Numbered from the stretch's first letter, positions 9,450 through 22,111 are shown. The stretch: 64,000 nt of DNA from Axinella damicornis (GCA_963931865.1 OZ007508.1:10662781-10726780); one strand, 5' to 3'. A program made the numbers and translations. The notes: a model not told the origin generated them from the sequence alone.

Positions 9450-9542
9450 TAGCCTCGTACCCAGTCCCACGCCCAGCTTTTCGTCGCTGCTTAGCGTACT
9501 AAGCAGCGACGAAAAGCTGGGCGTGGGACTGGGAACGAGGCT
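9450..9542. repeat. AGCCTCGT hairpin, long copy
   Basis: This is a near-perfect palindrome: TAGCCTCGTACCCAGTCCCA ... inverse, with the stem extending through CGCCCAGCTTTTCGTCGCTG to a centre at GCTTAGCGTACTAAGC. The same structure, with a shorter left arm, recurs at 13574-13650. Confidence 0.85.
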
Positions 9543-10603
9543 GGATGATGGGCGGCTTCACTACTGTCTACTCCGAAGGTACGAATAATGGAGCTAGGGC
9601 TAAGAGCAACTGGGGAGAAACCAACTGTCATCAGTGTCAAGAGAGACCACGTACTCTCACTTGACTGCTCATATACTTTTTGTATCACTACCTGCGAATA
9701 TGTGTATATCATTTATGTATACCCTTCAGACCTGTCAAGGTCGGCAGCCTGACTTGGGGTGAGACCCCACCTCAAAATGAGTGAGATTGGCACAAAATGA
9801 GTGAGATCCCATGAACACCCATCCAATTTAAACTGATGACACAATAAATACCTTTTACAATGACGAATTTGACCTGTCAAGGTCAAGGCAGAAATTCATG
9901 ACTGAATGAACATACAACAGTTTCTAAACAACTTCACTCGTTGTTGCCTGGAGCTGAGAACTTGAACAGGTGTCATGTAAGTGGGTATAATTGAATCAAC
10001 CATTGAGAAACCATGAAATGCTCAATACATAGTGTTCAAAGGAAGCCAAAATCAACAGTAACATGCGCTGTGCAAATGCATGAGATTTGGATATGCATGC
10101 GTGTGAGCGTGAGATGACACGTAAATGCGTGTGTCTCACGCAGGATGCGTGAGACTTGACATAACAGTAGAATCTGCAGAACCTTGTGACCTATAGGCTA
10201 GAGTCTCTCTTGTTGTCTCATGCTTCATTTCATTCTCTGTACTAAATGTTCTGCTTTCCGATCTGATGGCCAGCATAGATCTTTGTGAGCCAGGAATGAG
10301 GTAGAAATAGCTCTAACTGTGCATGCTTACAAGACTCTACGATGTATGGAATTTTAATAGCTACATAGTAATAATGCATGTCCAATACATGGACACTTTG
10401 AGACAGTATATTGCTGTGCAAATTTAAGTCTGGAACAGCAGACAGACCTGTGTAGTGAATCTCTCCCCACACAGCAACAGAGCAGAGGCTGCCAGGTTGT
10501 ACGTAACTGTATGGGTAGATTGAACTCATGTCAAATTATTATTATTTCTTTGCACTCATCACAGTCTGTATTCAATAGGTACTGTTTTGATTCGCAACAT
10601 AAA
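9543..10603. other. No gene seen
   Basis: No recognisable coding or repeat structure beyond short ORFs and scattered GTGAGA/ATGCGTG motifs near 10080-10150. Confidence 0.4.
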
Positions 10604-10703
10604 TTCGAAGGGTGGACCACGATGAGCCAGGATTTCGTTTTGACCCAGTTGGGTCGAAACATAGTATGAAAATAAATGGCTCATCGTGGTCCACCCTTCG
10701 AAA
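10604..10703. repeat. Hairpin, TTCGAAGGGTGGACCACGAT arms
   Basis: Arms of about 34 bp are nearly perfect, with an inner stem around GACCCAGTTGGGTC. The stem continues on both sides of an insertion of about 15 bp. No ORF. Confidence 0.8.
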
Positions 10704-12639
10704 TAATAAGATGCAACATAAGCTCGCCAAAAGCTGCCGAACTTGGTATTTGAACATATCCATACTACTTGCCGGTGCATTATGCCAGATTCAAACACAT
10801 CCAGCTACTGGTATATGAAAAAACACAATGTCATGATTGTAGTACGGAGGTTTTAGCTATTAATATTGGAATAGGTTGAGGATATTAATTTTAATATGGA
10901 TATTGGCTATTGGCAATGTTACAAAATGTTAGTCTCCTTCCTAGGCTCCACCTTGCTATACCAGTAGCTACATGTAGCTAACTTATGAAAATGGCGAGGA
11001 AATTGTAGCCTCATTTCCACTCGGCCTTATAGTCTTATATTGCAAGCAATCAAACACTGGAGGTGTAGAAGGCCTTACTGCAAGTGATCAAAAAATGGAG
11101 GTGTAGAAGGCCTGGGAACGAGGCTAAGAAACTTGCCTGTTGAATTGTTCCTAAAGGTAGAAATTTGACGTGGATATTGGTCCGGCAACAAGTAAATACT
11201 TTAGGTATAGGTATTGGAAACGTGCCGTGCATCTAGTACTGGCCCTTCTTTCATATACCCTATAACCCATCACCCTACTTCCTGCCGGACCAATAACCGA
11301 GATAATAGTATCCACAATCAGTTATTGGGATATCCATATCGTTGCTTCAGTACAGTATATTTCCATGGTGCCGTGAAGCAGTACCAGTCCAACATTGCAC
11401 TAGATTTCAACACTAGTGGACCCAAATTGTGAAGTACGTCGTTGTAGCGGGCACTTGACTCTATAAACATGACCGGTACCATTTCTGGCTTATTACTCAT
11501 TGGGTTAACCTTCTCACCGTAATGGCCACTTTGGTGCCATACATGTACTTTGTATTAACACCTAATAAAAAAGAGCCATAAAAATGCTTCTGTAATTAAG
11601 TGGGAATCTGGTTAATCTGACCAAGTTTGGCTTCTAAAATGTACCATTTATACTATACCATTTCTGGCAAATTATAGCATTTACTCAGATCTGGCCAAAC
11701 ATGGCATCAATCAGTTCGCAGATCTAAAGCAATGCCACGTTTTGGCCAGTTATAGCATTTACTGGAATGCATAGATCTGCCCAAATTTGGCATTTTGCAT
11801 GGTCAGAATGTCACAGTTCTTGTGCTGGTCACTGTTGGACTCACTTCTCTGAGTCGGTCAGTTGACTCTGCCGTATTGATTCGCTGTATGCCAAGTGAGA
11901 ATCTACGGCTGCACTTCGCTATGTATCACTCTAGCAAAATTATTACTCACATGCTTTTGACTTGCCCATTTTATGCTCAGCATGTGCATATTAGACTCAA
12001 GCCTAGATGGAATGGGTCAGTCAGGGTCATCAAATACATTGTGAATTTGCATTGACATGCCATCCACTATAGTGCACAAAGAAGAATCCTGTGCAGGTAA
12101 TGATTTGTTAGTCACAGAATTCCTTACACATGTAGTCATTGTAGTGTCCATCTGGGTGTATAATACAGTGAGAAATCATTACTTGATCTTCATACCTGTT
12201 GGCATAGTGTATAATTGGGTGAGTTCAACACAATGACATGGCCATGGACAACCAATTGCATTCTTGTTAACATGATAAGAACAACCCAAACCGGGAAGCC
12301 AGGAACTGGACCTGTGCGTGGTGTTGTACCAGGAGCGCATGAGCCGCTGAAGGCGGCGAAGGAGTGCCGAACTATAGTATAGACATGTTGTGATCCCTCA
12401 TGCCTTACGGTCATATGATAATATTATATGGAAGACCTTTGCGGTGCTGCCAATTTGACAATGGCCTCTTGCTGCATAAGGTGGGACGTGTGAGGTAATA
12501 CTCTTCCGCTATGGCCGGCATGCTGAGTTTCATGCTCCTTCGTCTCCTTTGGTGGCTCATGAGCTCCTGGTTGTATGTACCTAAGTGGTAGCCCAAGGAA
12601 AATAGTATGATGCAACTGAGAATCACGGTGCTAACCAAT
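10704..12639. other. No gene; degenerate short repeats
   Basis: Positions 11080-11125 hold half of an AGCCTCGT hairpin. Positions about 11640-11800 contain three degenerate copies of a motif mixing TTATAGCATTTACT and AGATCTGGCCAAA. No supported exon was found. Confidence 0.45.
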
Positions 12640-12789
12640 TTAACTCTTTACCAACCAATGACTGCAAAAGCCGTCATGAGCTCCCATAAGCCCATAAGAA
12701 TTTATATGGGGGCTTTAATACTAGGCGTTATACTTTAATACAGGGTTATTGCTTCCTTAAGCTGTTTCTTATGGTTGGTAAAGAGTTAA
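12640..12789. mobile_element. 150-bp MITE with 18-bp inverted ends
   Basis: The ends TTAACTCTTTACCAACCA and TGGTTGGTAAAGAGTTAA are exact inverses. The interior is non-coding. Superfamily not assigned. Confidence 0.75.
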
Positions 12790-12798
12790 GAGGAATAC

Positions 12799-12952
12799 TT
12801 AGTCTCGGAACCCAACCTTTTGTGCAAGCAGCGAGGAGGGTCTGGGCATGTGCCTACATTCGAGCTGTACCCAAGTCTTGAAACCTCACCCTTTGTGTGA
12901 GGAGCTAGGAGAGTCTGGCATGTGCCTACAATCAAGCAGTACCCAAGCAGGA
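12799..12952 (+). repeat. Two-copy tandem repeat, unit about 75 bp
   Basis: Two diverged units share GAGGA...GTCTGG.CATGTGCCTACA followed by GTACCCAAG. They sit between a MITE and a long palindrome. Confidence 0.6.
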
Positions 12953-12969
12953 ATGCTGACCTGACAAAT

Positions 12970-13474
12970 CAGAATCATGATTGCAAAATAATGCCATCAC
13001 GGAAATTGTTTTGCTACAGGCTTTCAGTGTCGCCAGCGACTAGATACAACATACCACTGTGCTATGCTGTGTTACCCCCAAGCATTCGGCAACGAGCATG
13101 TTGACAGTGATTGTATATACGGTGATGGTATTGCCACTGAATGTTAATTATCCACACATAATTATTGGATTCCGTAGGGACAATCCAAATGTTGGCACGT
13201 GCCCAGACACTTTCTCCAGTACTGGAGAAAGTGTCTGGGCACGTGCCAACATTTGGATTGTCCTATGGAATGCAATAATTATGTGTGGATAATTAACATT
13301 CAGTGGCAATACCATCACCGTATATACAATCACTGTCAACATGCTCGTTGCCGAATGCTTGGGGGTAACACAGCATAGCACAGTGGTTTGTTGTATCTAT
13401 ATAGTGGCTGGCGACACTGAAAGCCTGTAGCGAAACAATTTCCGTGATGGCATTATTTTGCAATCATGATTCTG
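12970..13474. repeat. Near-perfect palindrome of about 500 bp
   Basis: Two arms of about 250 bp meet at TTCTCCAGTACTGGAGAA (centre 13220/13221) with no spacer. They differ by a few substitutions and two small indels (an extra TATA in the right arm near 13400 and one base near 13172/13265). The mirror ORFs on the two strands are a by-product of the symmetry. The right arm runs into a T tract and a G tract (13488-13512). Confidence 0.92.
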
Positions 13475-13573
13475 TTTCTTTTTTTTTGGGGGGGGGGGGG
13501 GGGGGGGGGGGGAAATTCACCTTCCCAAATTTTACCCACTGAAGCCCGAATTAAACACTGCTTTCCTCTCCCC

Positions 13574-13650
13574 TAGCCTCGTTCCCAGTCCCACGCTTTA
13601 CCGTACTAAGCAGCGACGAAAAGCTGGGCGTGGGACTGGGAACGAGGCTA
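13574..13650. repeat. AGCCTCGT hairpin copy
   Basis: TAGCCTCGTTCCCAGTCCCA faces its exact inverse, with a shortened left stem compared with 9450-9542. Confidence 0.8.
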
Positions 13651-14776
13651 CCTCTCCCCCACCTGAAGGGTCTGGTCCAAAGACTAAGGTATGCCAATCA
13701 GCAGCCAATGTTCCTGCCTAGTCAAACAAGCTAGCCCTTCGCTTTCTCCAGCACACTATTGCTTTCAGAATGCGTGTACGGAGAAGGAAGGTGCCACTTT
13801 ATAGTTCGCATGAAAGATAATCTGCAGTCGTGTTTTTATGTCATAATAATTCTGTTAGTGCAGTCAGTCGGGTCCGGCCCACTAACCTTGATCGTTGCTT
13901 GTACTTCTGTCTGTTTGGTTGCTGTGTCGGAGGACAGCAAATGCAGGTGACTTCAGAGGCTCCTCAATGCTTGAACTGAGCGATTTGAAAGATTACACGT
14001 GTCAGCGGCAATCTGAGTGGATTTCAAGTACAGTTCAAGCAAAGTATAAAGTTTCTACACCCTCCTGTTTCCCGTGCGGTCACTGCTGGTGAAATTATTC
14101 GAGAGGCTAGACCACTAGACTATATTTATGCCTTCCTGCAGGTGCTGGCATGGCAAACTGAACCTTCGAGCAGCACTACAACTCTCTACCCCATCATATT
14201 CCACTGGAGGTTCTTGCTGCTGCCACTATAACTATAGCCATCCCCTGGACAGTGACAATTTATACTGATGCTGCTTTAATATCCGCCTAATTTTATGAAA
14301 TGCTCCCATATAAATTTCTCATAGCCTAATTGTCTAAGCTTGATGAACTTACTCTGCGTGGTGGAGTATGACGTGCAGCGCTTCTGCTCTAGCTGAAGTG
14401 GGAGTCCGAGTCGGAGTCATCCTGCTTATGGCGTATTCCAGAGACTGAAGAAATCGCAAGGCATGGGTAAGCCCTGTAATATGTTTCTCATGCGGAAGTC
14501 TGTACATAACCAGATTCCGAAACGTGCCCTGCCATTGTAATTTGCCCATGTTGTGAATGAATATCAATGTCCCCCACAGGGAGCACAGAGTCACACAAAG
14601 AATAGCCGTTAGATATAAATAGGCCCACAGATTCCTAAATTGTGGTAAGGAGTCTTCACAACTCGAGCCCTGCCCACATTAACCTTTGACCTTCATCTCT
14701 GTATTTGCTCAGGCCCGGGGACACCCCTATTTATATTTTCTTGTACTAGTGGGCGGGGCTGCACGATATTTCCAAG
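13651..14776. other. No gene recognised
   Basis: Only short ORFs without domains are present. The final 100 bases may be promoter for the candidate exon at 14777. Confidence 0.4.
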
Positions 14777-14850
14777 ATGGCGTCCATCGCAAGTTGGAGA
14801 AGGTGGTTCCAAGCCCGTGTCCTTGAAACTCAACCACGGCCAAGCTGCAG
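14777..14850 (+). CDS. Candidate first exon, MASIASWRRWF, possibly mitochondrial
   Basis: An ATG in an AAGATGGCG context (a YY1-like element often seen at starts of housekeeping genes) opens MASIASWRRWFQARVLETQP. This is rich in Arg and hydrophobic residues with few acidic ones, as expected for a mitochondrial targeting peptide. It ends at a possible GTTACC donor. I cannot join it with certainty to a second exon: a candidate acceptor near 15092 gives about 13 in-frame codons and then a stop. Possible downstream exons are at 18640-18672 and 22726-22798. Function unknown. Confidence 0.3.
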
Positions 14851-15547
14851 GTTACCTTAACTTTTAATCTTGTGCGTCTGACCCTCAAACTGTTTGTATA
14901 GTTTGCTGGTTCAGTCCTGTAATTAGCTAGCTAAATTTGACTCTCTTACGTGGCTGACTAGCTCAGTCTTATTCACTCTGTACTGAATCTAGTGTCACTG
15001 GCTAGCCATATACAAAGAATCCTCTCCCTCTTACACTCCGGCCACTGGAATTACTCTGTAAGCTTATGCCTGTTTTAATTTGTATGGTCACAGGAGCACA
15101 CAACAAGGAGTGACCAACTCAGCATCATACCCATAGAACAGCATCAGTCTAACTGCAGCAATTTAAAACATGCCTTTATTCAGAACCATGCAGATACATA
15201 AGGAGAGGTGCCGTGGGTACTTCCTTAGTAGGTGCAAACATTATTAGGGTGATCATGAGTGAGCACCAGCCGAGTGTGCATCGCCTGCATAATATCAAGT
15301 GCCTATCTAGCCTCGTACCCAGCCGGAGTGGGTATGAGGCTAGAGCTGCTGAAGGCAGAGAGAGGGCATGTAACTCCGCAAACTACAAAATCCGAATCGA
15401 TTCTATTAATTTCACGTGCTACATTATTAGTTTCGAGATCCGTGGCACTCTGGCATGTTAACTGGGGTAGTCACAGCCACAGGGTTCCATTCCCTAGTAA
15501 GTCAATGAACTTCTAATGTGAAATCACTGCTGTTACAGTTCGAAATT
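14851..15547. other. No gene; one small AGCCTCGT hairpin
   Basis: A 35-bp TAGCCTCGTACCCAG / GGGTATGAGGCTA hairpin lies at 15308-15342. Nothing else was recognised. Confidence 0.45.
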
Positions 15548-16575
15548 TGCATATATTATATAGAGAAGGGTTGCTTTAACCAGGCTGTGGTCACCTCAGT
15601 TGCATCTCAGTGCCTCCTTGCATGGTGATCAAAGAATGAGCACACAAGTACAGCCTACATTTGTATACTTTGATCCTATTACAGTGACACCTGCCTTAGC
15701 GGTCATCTGAATAAGGCGGTCACCTCCACATTGCAGTCAGCTTGGGAAAGTCCCGAAATTTGAGCCCACAGTCTCCATACTTTACTGTTCTTGTGTAGTG
15801 GTCACCTGCGTAATGTGTAATGCGGTCACGTTGCTCCACCCCAAGCACGCTATAGCACGCTATAATACACTGCCAGTAACGAATGCGCGCGTGCATTGTA
15901 TACGTGCACGCGTGCGTTTAACACTATAGAAAGTGCCAAACTGAACATACAAAAATGAAACAACCCAGTATGTTACAATACTTAAAGTCCTTAATTGTCT
16001 TTTAAAATTTCATGGAGATCAAAGTTGTTCAGTGTCACAAGAACCTTAGTAATGAGGTCAATCACACTAAAACTTTGAATGACCGCTTTAGAGAGGTTTT
16101 CTGTATTCCAGCCACCTCTCTAATGAGGCCAAATAGCTATAATGAGGTCACTCACGCTAAAACTTCGAGAGGTTTTCTGTAATCCAGCCACCTCTCTAAT
16201 GAGGCCAAATAGCTTTGGCCCCCGGGTGACCACATTAGACAGGTTCCACTGTAGTAGCTATCTGAAAGAAATCCTAGTAGGCCTGTTGAGATAACCTACG
16301 TCGATTTCGTAGTTCGGAGAAGTATAGAAGTGTATGCAGCTGCACTTCCAAACAATGTACAGTCAAGCAGATCTGCTTGACCACTATAGGTGCTCCAACA
16401 GACATACAGATGGGTAAACAATTAAGCTAAGTCAGGTACCTATAAATATGAAACGTTAGAAGTGTAGCATTTGTGGTTGTGGTCACATTCTTTGATCACC
16501 ACAGTGGAGGAGGCACTGAGATGCAACTATGGTGACCAGAGTCTGGTTAAAACAACCCTTCTCTTTATACTTATA
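15548..16575. repeat. Inverted repeat enclosing a pogo-like MITE
   Basis: About 95 bp at 15548-15643 (AGAGAAGGGTTGCTTTAACC ... GGTGATCAAAGAATG) recurs in inverse orientation at 16477-16575 with moderate divergence. The pair encloses the TA-flanked MITE at 15682-16251, so that MITE seems to have landed inside an older inverted-repeat element. Confidence 0.7.
15682..16251. mobile_element. pogo/Tigger-like MITE, 570 bp
   Basis: The ends CAGTGACACCTGCCTTAGCG and the inverse of CAGTGGAACCTGTCTAATGT are flanked by TA (15680-15681, 16252-16253). CAGTGGAACCTCTCTAATG-like ends are typical of pogo/Tigger elements of the Tc1/mariner superfamily. An internal block around GAGAGGTTTTCTGTA.TCCAG is duplicated near 16095 and 16165. 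No transposase ORF remains. Confidence 0.75.
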
Positions 16576-17215
16576 TGTTCTGTAGATGTTTGTGGAAATT
16601 ATGTTCTGCAAGTATGATGCTCATGCAAAGTGCCGGCAACTTCCAGACTCCGGGCCGTGTCATTTCTGTGAAGCTACACCTGTCATTTCTGTGAAGCTAC
16701 ACCCACAGGAAGTTCTTGCCACTAACTTTTAGCATATTCACGGAATCCACAAATGTTCGAACCGAAGTGCAATCCACTGTATACCCTGGATGGTACTTAC
16801 CACTGCCTTCTCCTTGCCTGAGTTTAGCCAGCAAACTCCGATCGTGAAGTCCCGTGTCATTCTGTTGAGACGGTCCTTAGTGAGCCTACATTACCTGCAC
16901 ACAACCTTAATGAATTGAAGTCTCACTAGGCACTAGTAACCACCCACTTGAGAACTAATTATGCATTAAATTTAGGGACATTTTTCTTCATTGTACGTAT
17001 GCATGCACAATCAAGTGATCACTTAGCAATGCACTGTAATCGTTACTCATGATCGAAATTTGGTCATGTATCATGGGTACGAAGAACCAGTGTACGCATT
17101 GTGTTGTCAAACGAATCCCATGTCTTCAGACAGCTTTGTCATCCATTCGCTTGAAACTACCAGAGTGTAGACTGGGATGTTTGTTTAGGCTATAGAGGTG
17201 TGTGTGGCTAGGCAA
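16576..17215. other. No gene seen
   Basis: No supported exon. A 22-bp direct repeat (CTGTCATTTCTGTGAAGCTACA) lies near 16660-16700. Confidence 0.4.
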
Positions 17216-17462
17216 TTCACTTGCTTAAGCTTTTTCACTAGCCTGGAGGTTCAACAAAGACCTTATTTTCAACCAAATGTTTCGACCAACACTGCAGTGG
17301 TCTTCTTCAGTGGTAATACAACATAGCACATCAGCAACATAACGCATTGGCTGATGTTGTATGTTGTATTACCACTGAAGAAGACCACCGCAGTGTTGGT
17401 CGAAACGTTTCGTTGAAAACAAGTTCTCCCTCCAGGCTATTGTAAAAGCTTAAGCAAGTGAA
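17216..17462. repeat. Inverted-repeat element with AAGCTTAAGCAAGTGAA ends
   Basis: Arms of about 115 bp face each other around a short spacer near 17335. They include TTCGACCAACACTGC and ACCACTGAAGAAGACCAC. Divergence is modest. No ORF. Confidence 0.8.
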
Positions 17463-19220
17463 ATGCATGTTTGTTGGGGGCTACCCTGAAGTCATCCACA
17501 AATGCGGTACTTCACCAGTCAGACTACCTCTATAATACTCTGATGATCTCATCTTGTGTAGTTACTTGTTACTTGCATGGGATGGGCATAGAGGGTGTGC
17601 TAAGTGGGTGTGTCCTGCATGTTGTCGCTCCACTCTCATCTACTGCCTCAGATTTGTCGTTGTAGTCAGAAGAGGACGTTACCCGGCACATCCCGCAATA
17701 ATTGATTTTGTGTTAGAGGCAATTATGGTCACAAAGCAACTTTTTGGCGAAAACACGTTTATTACAGCAACGGGTCTGCAGACCTGGATCTACCCAACCT
17801 ATATTGTCATGCATAAATTTGTATAACTACTTACCACAAACAGTGTCATTTCACTTCGTCTGACCTAGCTATCAACCAGCTGAGTCGTGAGAAGCATGGC
17901 TAGCTAGCTAAAGCACGTACTAAACACGTCCAGCTACTTCACAATATAATTAATGGACGACACGTAACACGGATAGTATACGGAAAATAGTCAAAGTCTT
18001 CAGAGTAGGACAGCAAACTACAGTATACAAATGGAAGTAAGTGTTGACAGCGGTCAAAAGTAAAACTACCATTAGCAAGTGTGTATTGAGGACAATCAAT
18101 GAAGGCATACCAAGGAATGGCAAAGTAATATTAATAATGCATAGAGTATTAATAGGGAATGCATTAATTATCGTATAGCATAGCAACGTCATAATATAAC
18201 TGTAGCGACATCACAAATTGCGAAAAGCAGTTCAAAATGCGGGATATGCCGGGTTTTCACTCAGCGTGTCACGTATGTGATTGCATGTCAGACAACAGCG
18301 AAGAGCGTATGCTACATACAGACCTTATATGGAGGAAGTCACATGTCATGCCTTAGCTGCTGTCATCTAGAGTTGCAAAAGCATTGGTGAACTGTACGGT
18401 GTGATCCATAGGTTTCCTCTGTTCGTGGGAAAGCATGAACGTGTTTGTGTATCCACCTAAAATGCACATGATGTCAGCATGCATGACCTGCATGACTGTG
18501 ACTGAAGCTGTTGTGAATTCACAAACAGCACTGCCTTGTTGTCCATTGAATAGCCACTCAAAATCAGTCTTTCTGTTTAACTTAGTTCACGGTCTGCAAT
18601 AAAGACTATTCCCCCGTTCTCTCATTGTTCCCCACACAGTGGCAACAACTGGCAGAAGAACAGAAGAAGAAGGTAAGATGCAGTTCTCGCATCATAAATC
18701 TGCCTACTGGTTGAAATTTAGGAATACCTTTTCTATCACTTGGTAGCTAGTGCTGGGAATGCGAACAATGACTTTATCATTAATTTTGTCTAAGGTCTGT
18801 ATTTACATCTAAAATGTGGCCCTTTTCTACCAAGGTGCACAGAACTGTTCTGTAGTGAAGTTTTATTGACGCATCATTCCCTGGCTAAGTTAGCCCACCA
18901 GGTTTATTCATTAGTTGTTACAAGTGACCAAAAGTAGTTGTTACAAGTGACCAAAAGGTGAGTATTGCAATCATCACTGAAATTGCAGACTAAAGATAGC
19001 ATTTTAATACATATATCGTATCATTTCATAGCAAGTTGTCTGTACCCTTTCAGTTTCAAATTACTGAACTGCAAAGAAGTAAGGTGGTTACTCAAAAATA
19101 TATAATATATGGTCTTAATTTCAACGGTCTTTGTATTCCAGTCAAAAGTACGCCCACTATGCGTAATGGTATAGAACAACGTTATGTTATACAAAATGAC
19201 AGCACACATGATCTTGTACT

Positions 19221-19257
<37 letters not shown>

Positions 19258-19698
19258 CCCCTGGCACATGGATAGTGTTTTCACAGTTTTGCATGAATAC
19301 CACAGCTGCCTAGCAACACTCATGTAGCGTAGGGTATATTGATATACCCTAGCTGGATTCCAGGGCACCGCTAAGTGTACATGGCCACTTCCAGGGCACC
19401 GCTAAGTGTACATGGCCACTGTGGTGGTGCCCGGTTTCAAACGCCCGTGCACTATGGTACAATTATTAATAGCCCCCTGGTATTTGTGGCCCCCCTCCAC
19501 TTCTATGCCCCCAACTAAGAATATTGAGTGGCCCACAAATCCACACCCCCCTTCTATGTTGAACAAACCATGTCCCCACTGCATTTCTCCTACTAATTTT
19601 TTTCTATAATAATTTTATGCTGCATAGCAAGCAATGGATACATGAGTAGCAATCTATGCTAATATGAACATGTACCCAGACAACACACAACACACTCA
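17463..19698. other. No firm gene; one exon-like piece and simple repeats
   Basis: Positions 18640-18672 look like a small exon: CACAG acceptor, eleven codons rich in Glu/Gln/Lys (WQQLAEEQKKK), GTAAGA donor. Positions 18910-18957 hold a tandem 22-bp copy of GTTGTTACAAGTGACCAAAA, 19221-19255 is a C tract, and 19361-19423 is an exact two-copy repeat of a 32-bp unit. No larger gene could be built. Confidence 0.4.
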
Positions 19699-20552
19699 TC
19701 ATATATTAGCCTTAGTCTTAGTCCGTGTTCGAGTTCGACACGCAACTGGGGAGGGAACTGCAGGTACCCATGACACACTACTGCTTGTACATCCCTTCCG
19801 AATCTCCAGACCAGGAACTCCGTCACACTGCCTGTATGACACGCCCCTGGCAGCCTCAATAGTTGTAGCAAAGTCGTTGTCATTGAGGCTCCTTGCTGCA
19901 ACTGGAGTCCAGGTCTCCTCACCAGATGCAGAGGTGCAACGTAGTCCTGGGGTACCATCACTGCTTTCAAATTGCACCGACTTACAAGACATTAACCCAG
20001 CCAGTTGGATATCATCCACTTTTCCACTATGGCTAGCCAGTGAGTGGTCTTTGATTGGAGTAGCCATGTCCTGAGGCCGTTCAGTTACTGGAACAGTGTT
20101 TGCTCGTGCCTCAGTCTCAGATTCAGCTCCATGAAAGAATTACTTATTGGCTAGCCTGGTTCCAGTTGGGTTAGCTGCACACGGAGTCCGTTCAGCTATG
20201 GTCACTGGAACAGTCACACTTGCTCCCCTTGCCTGAGCCTTGATTTGAGCTCCATTTGAGGCCTCCAGCTGTTTCAAATGATGTAGGAACTCCTGCAATC
20301 GTTGCTGGCTCCTCCTCTGCTGCGAGGGGGATTTCTTCCGTTTAGTACGGTTGGCTGCAATTGATCGGGCTAGTGGTTAACATGGGCGTTCCGCTTTTGC
20401 AGCGAAGATAGGTCGGGCCTCCAGACAAGTTGCACGAAAACACCCCTCGCACTCTCCTGAAGTTTCCAGGAGAGTTTTCTGCCTGATGTCAGCGCTGTCT
20501 GAATGCAAACAACAACAGGCTCAGGGAGCATTAAATTCGCTGCCATTTTCAC
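19699..20552 (-). pseudogene. Decayed ORF, probably from a mobile element
   Basis: Reading the minus strand, a first segment from 20552 (containing GRKLSWKLQESARGVFVQLV) is followed in another frame by a basic stretch (RTKRKKSPSQQRRSQQRLQE) and then, after a stop, by a Ser/Thr-rich segment down to 19699. The strand-plus-basic-linker layout resembles the N-terminal ORF found upstream of some invertebrate retroelement genes, but I cannot name the family. At least one frameshift and one stop break it. No reverse transcriptase follows. Confidence 0.35.
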
Positions 20553-22111
20553 ATCGCACCTGCCTTGGTCTAATAGGAGGGACTGTAGCTTTCACAATAC
20601 ACATATCTAGTAGTATCCCCTGCAAATCAAATTCAGCTACGTATGGGGAAGATTGCATCATGAGAAGGACACTGTCTGGATATTTAGTAATTGAGGCTCG
20701 GAGATACTATATCATGGAACTCTCTGGCATGCAGGACTCCCAGGTAGACCAGCATTATGCTGATGGGACATTAACTAGAAGAAGTGCTCAGCAGAGCACG
20801 TACCCCGTGCGTTACTTTGGGAAGGCGAGGTGGTATGGGAAGGCGAGTAGTTAACTAAGTTATTGGCTTATGCAGGACTTATTGGAACAGTACGTGCGTA
20901 TCTTGCAACAACATGGTAGACTTTCAAAACTTGTACCTTGGTCTCCCTGCATGCTTGTTCTCAAACAAGTCTGTGACTAAGGGGTTAGCGTTGGAAGTAA
21001 AAAAAACTATCAAGGAGGCCTGAGCACAAGGCTGGAAGCCAAATGATTTGTAGTAACATGACCACCAGGCTACACCACTATCAGCAGTGGGAATTGACTC
21101 ATGCTTGTGTACTGATGTGGGTGTTATGTAGCACAAATAGAAAGTCCTGGTGAAATCTTGGTTTTACCACAGCAGCATTATTAGTACTAAGCATTATTGT
21201 CTTGGTTCAAGAGAAGGCACAGTATAGGCTCTCAATTTCCAATTTTCAGTGCTTTGCTTAACTATAGAGGTGCTCAGCAGAGCACGTACCCCATGCATGC
21301 ACTACTTATGTATGAGGCCTACTGTCTGTACTGCCAACTTTTAATACAGCATGCATGATGGATGGGCCTACCGATTTTTAATACAGCGATGTCAGCATGC
21401 AGAATGAGATACCGTAATTTGTGGCAGTAATGGGTGTGGTCAAGTTGTATAGGTTAGAAGGAAGACTTTTACCGTAATTTGTGGCAGACTTCAACAAGGC
21501 CTTCATTGCTGAAACTCCATGGACAGACTGACAGACAGACTAACTGATCACTCTACTCCTGCTGCACGCACGCGCATGTGAGTTATAGGACATGCTCTTC
21601 TCACAAAATTTTGTTGCTTCACAAACTTACATAATTGCACTGCTGCACTGAGCAGCTTCATCTTTCCTCATCCTCATTCCCATGCCTTTCCACCTAGCAT
21701 CATGATTGCTGTGTCATAGCAATGGAAAACCTGCAAGCTAGTGGTTCCTGTATCACAGACTCGGCAGAGTCTATATGTAGGGAATGCAACAAAAAAAGGT
21801 TAACACAAAAAAATCATCAAAAAAACCGGGCAGCATATAAGCCTTTTCTTCTTCCTTCAGACAGGCTAGTTCAAAAATGGCTGACTCCCTCACAACAGTG
21901 TTTGCACAAAACAGTAGCATTACCCCATCGCTTTTTGAAGTCTTACGAGGCGCTTGAAACTGCCCACTCAATAACTATGGCTTCATCTGCGACGCCATTT
22001 TTGCACATGCATAGAGAGCAACTTTGAACTTTGAACTTGAACTCAAAATTGTGTAATGTGTGTGGAGTGAATGCTATCTAGTATGCTGCTACAAGGGCGA
22101 TGTAAAAATAT
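20553..22111. other. No gene; copy of a CAAGGCCTTCA repeat
   Basis: A repeat with GTGCTCAGCAGAGCACGTAC (20786 and 21270) and CAACAAGGCCTTCATTGCTG ... CAGACTGACAGAC (21489-21580) recurs near 49090-49185 and 50590-50925. The ORF at 21722-22027 has no recognised domain. Confidence 0.5.

Noticed and set aside
13059..13381. Two near-identical 77-codon ORFs on opposite strands
   Set aside because: They mirror each other because of the palindrome; no domain or splice support.
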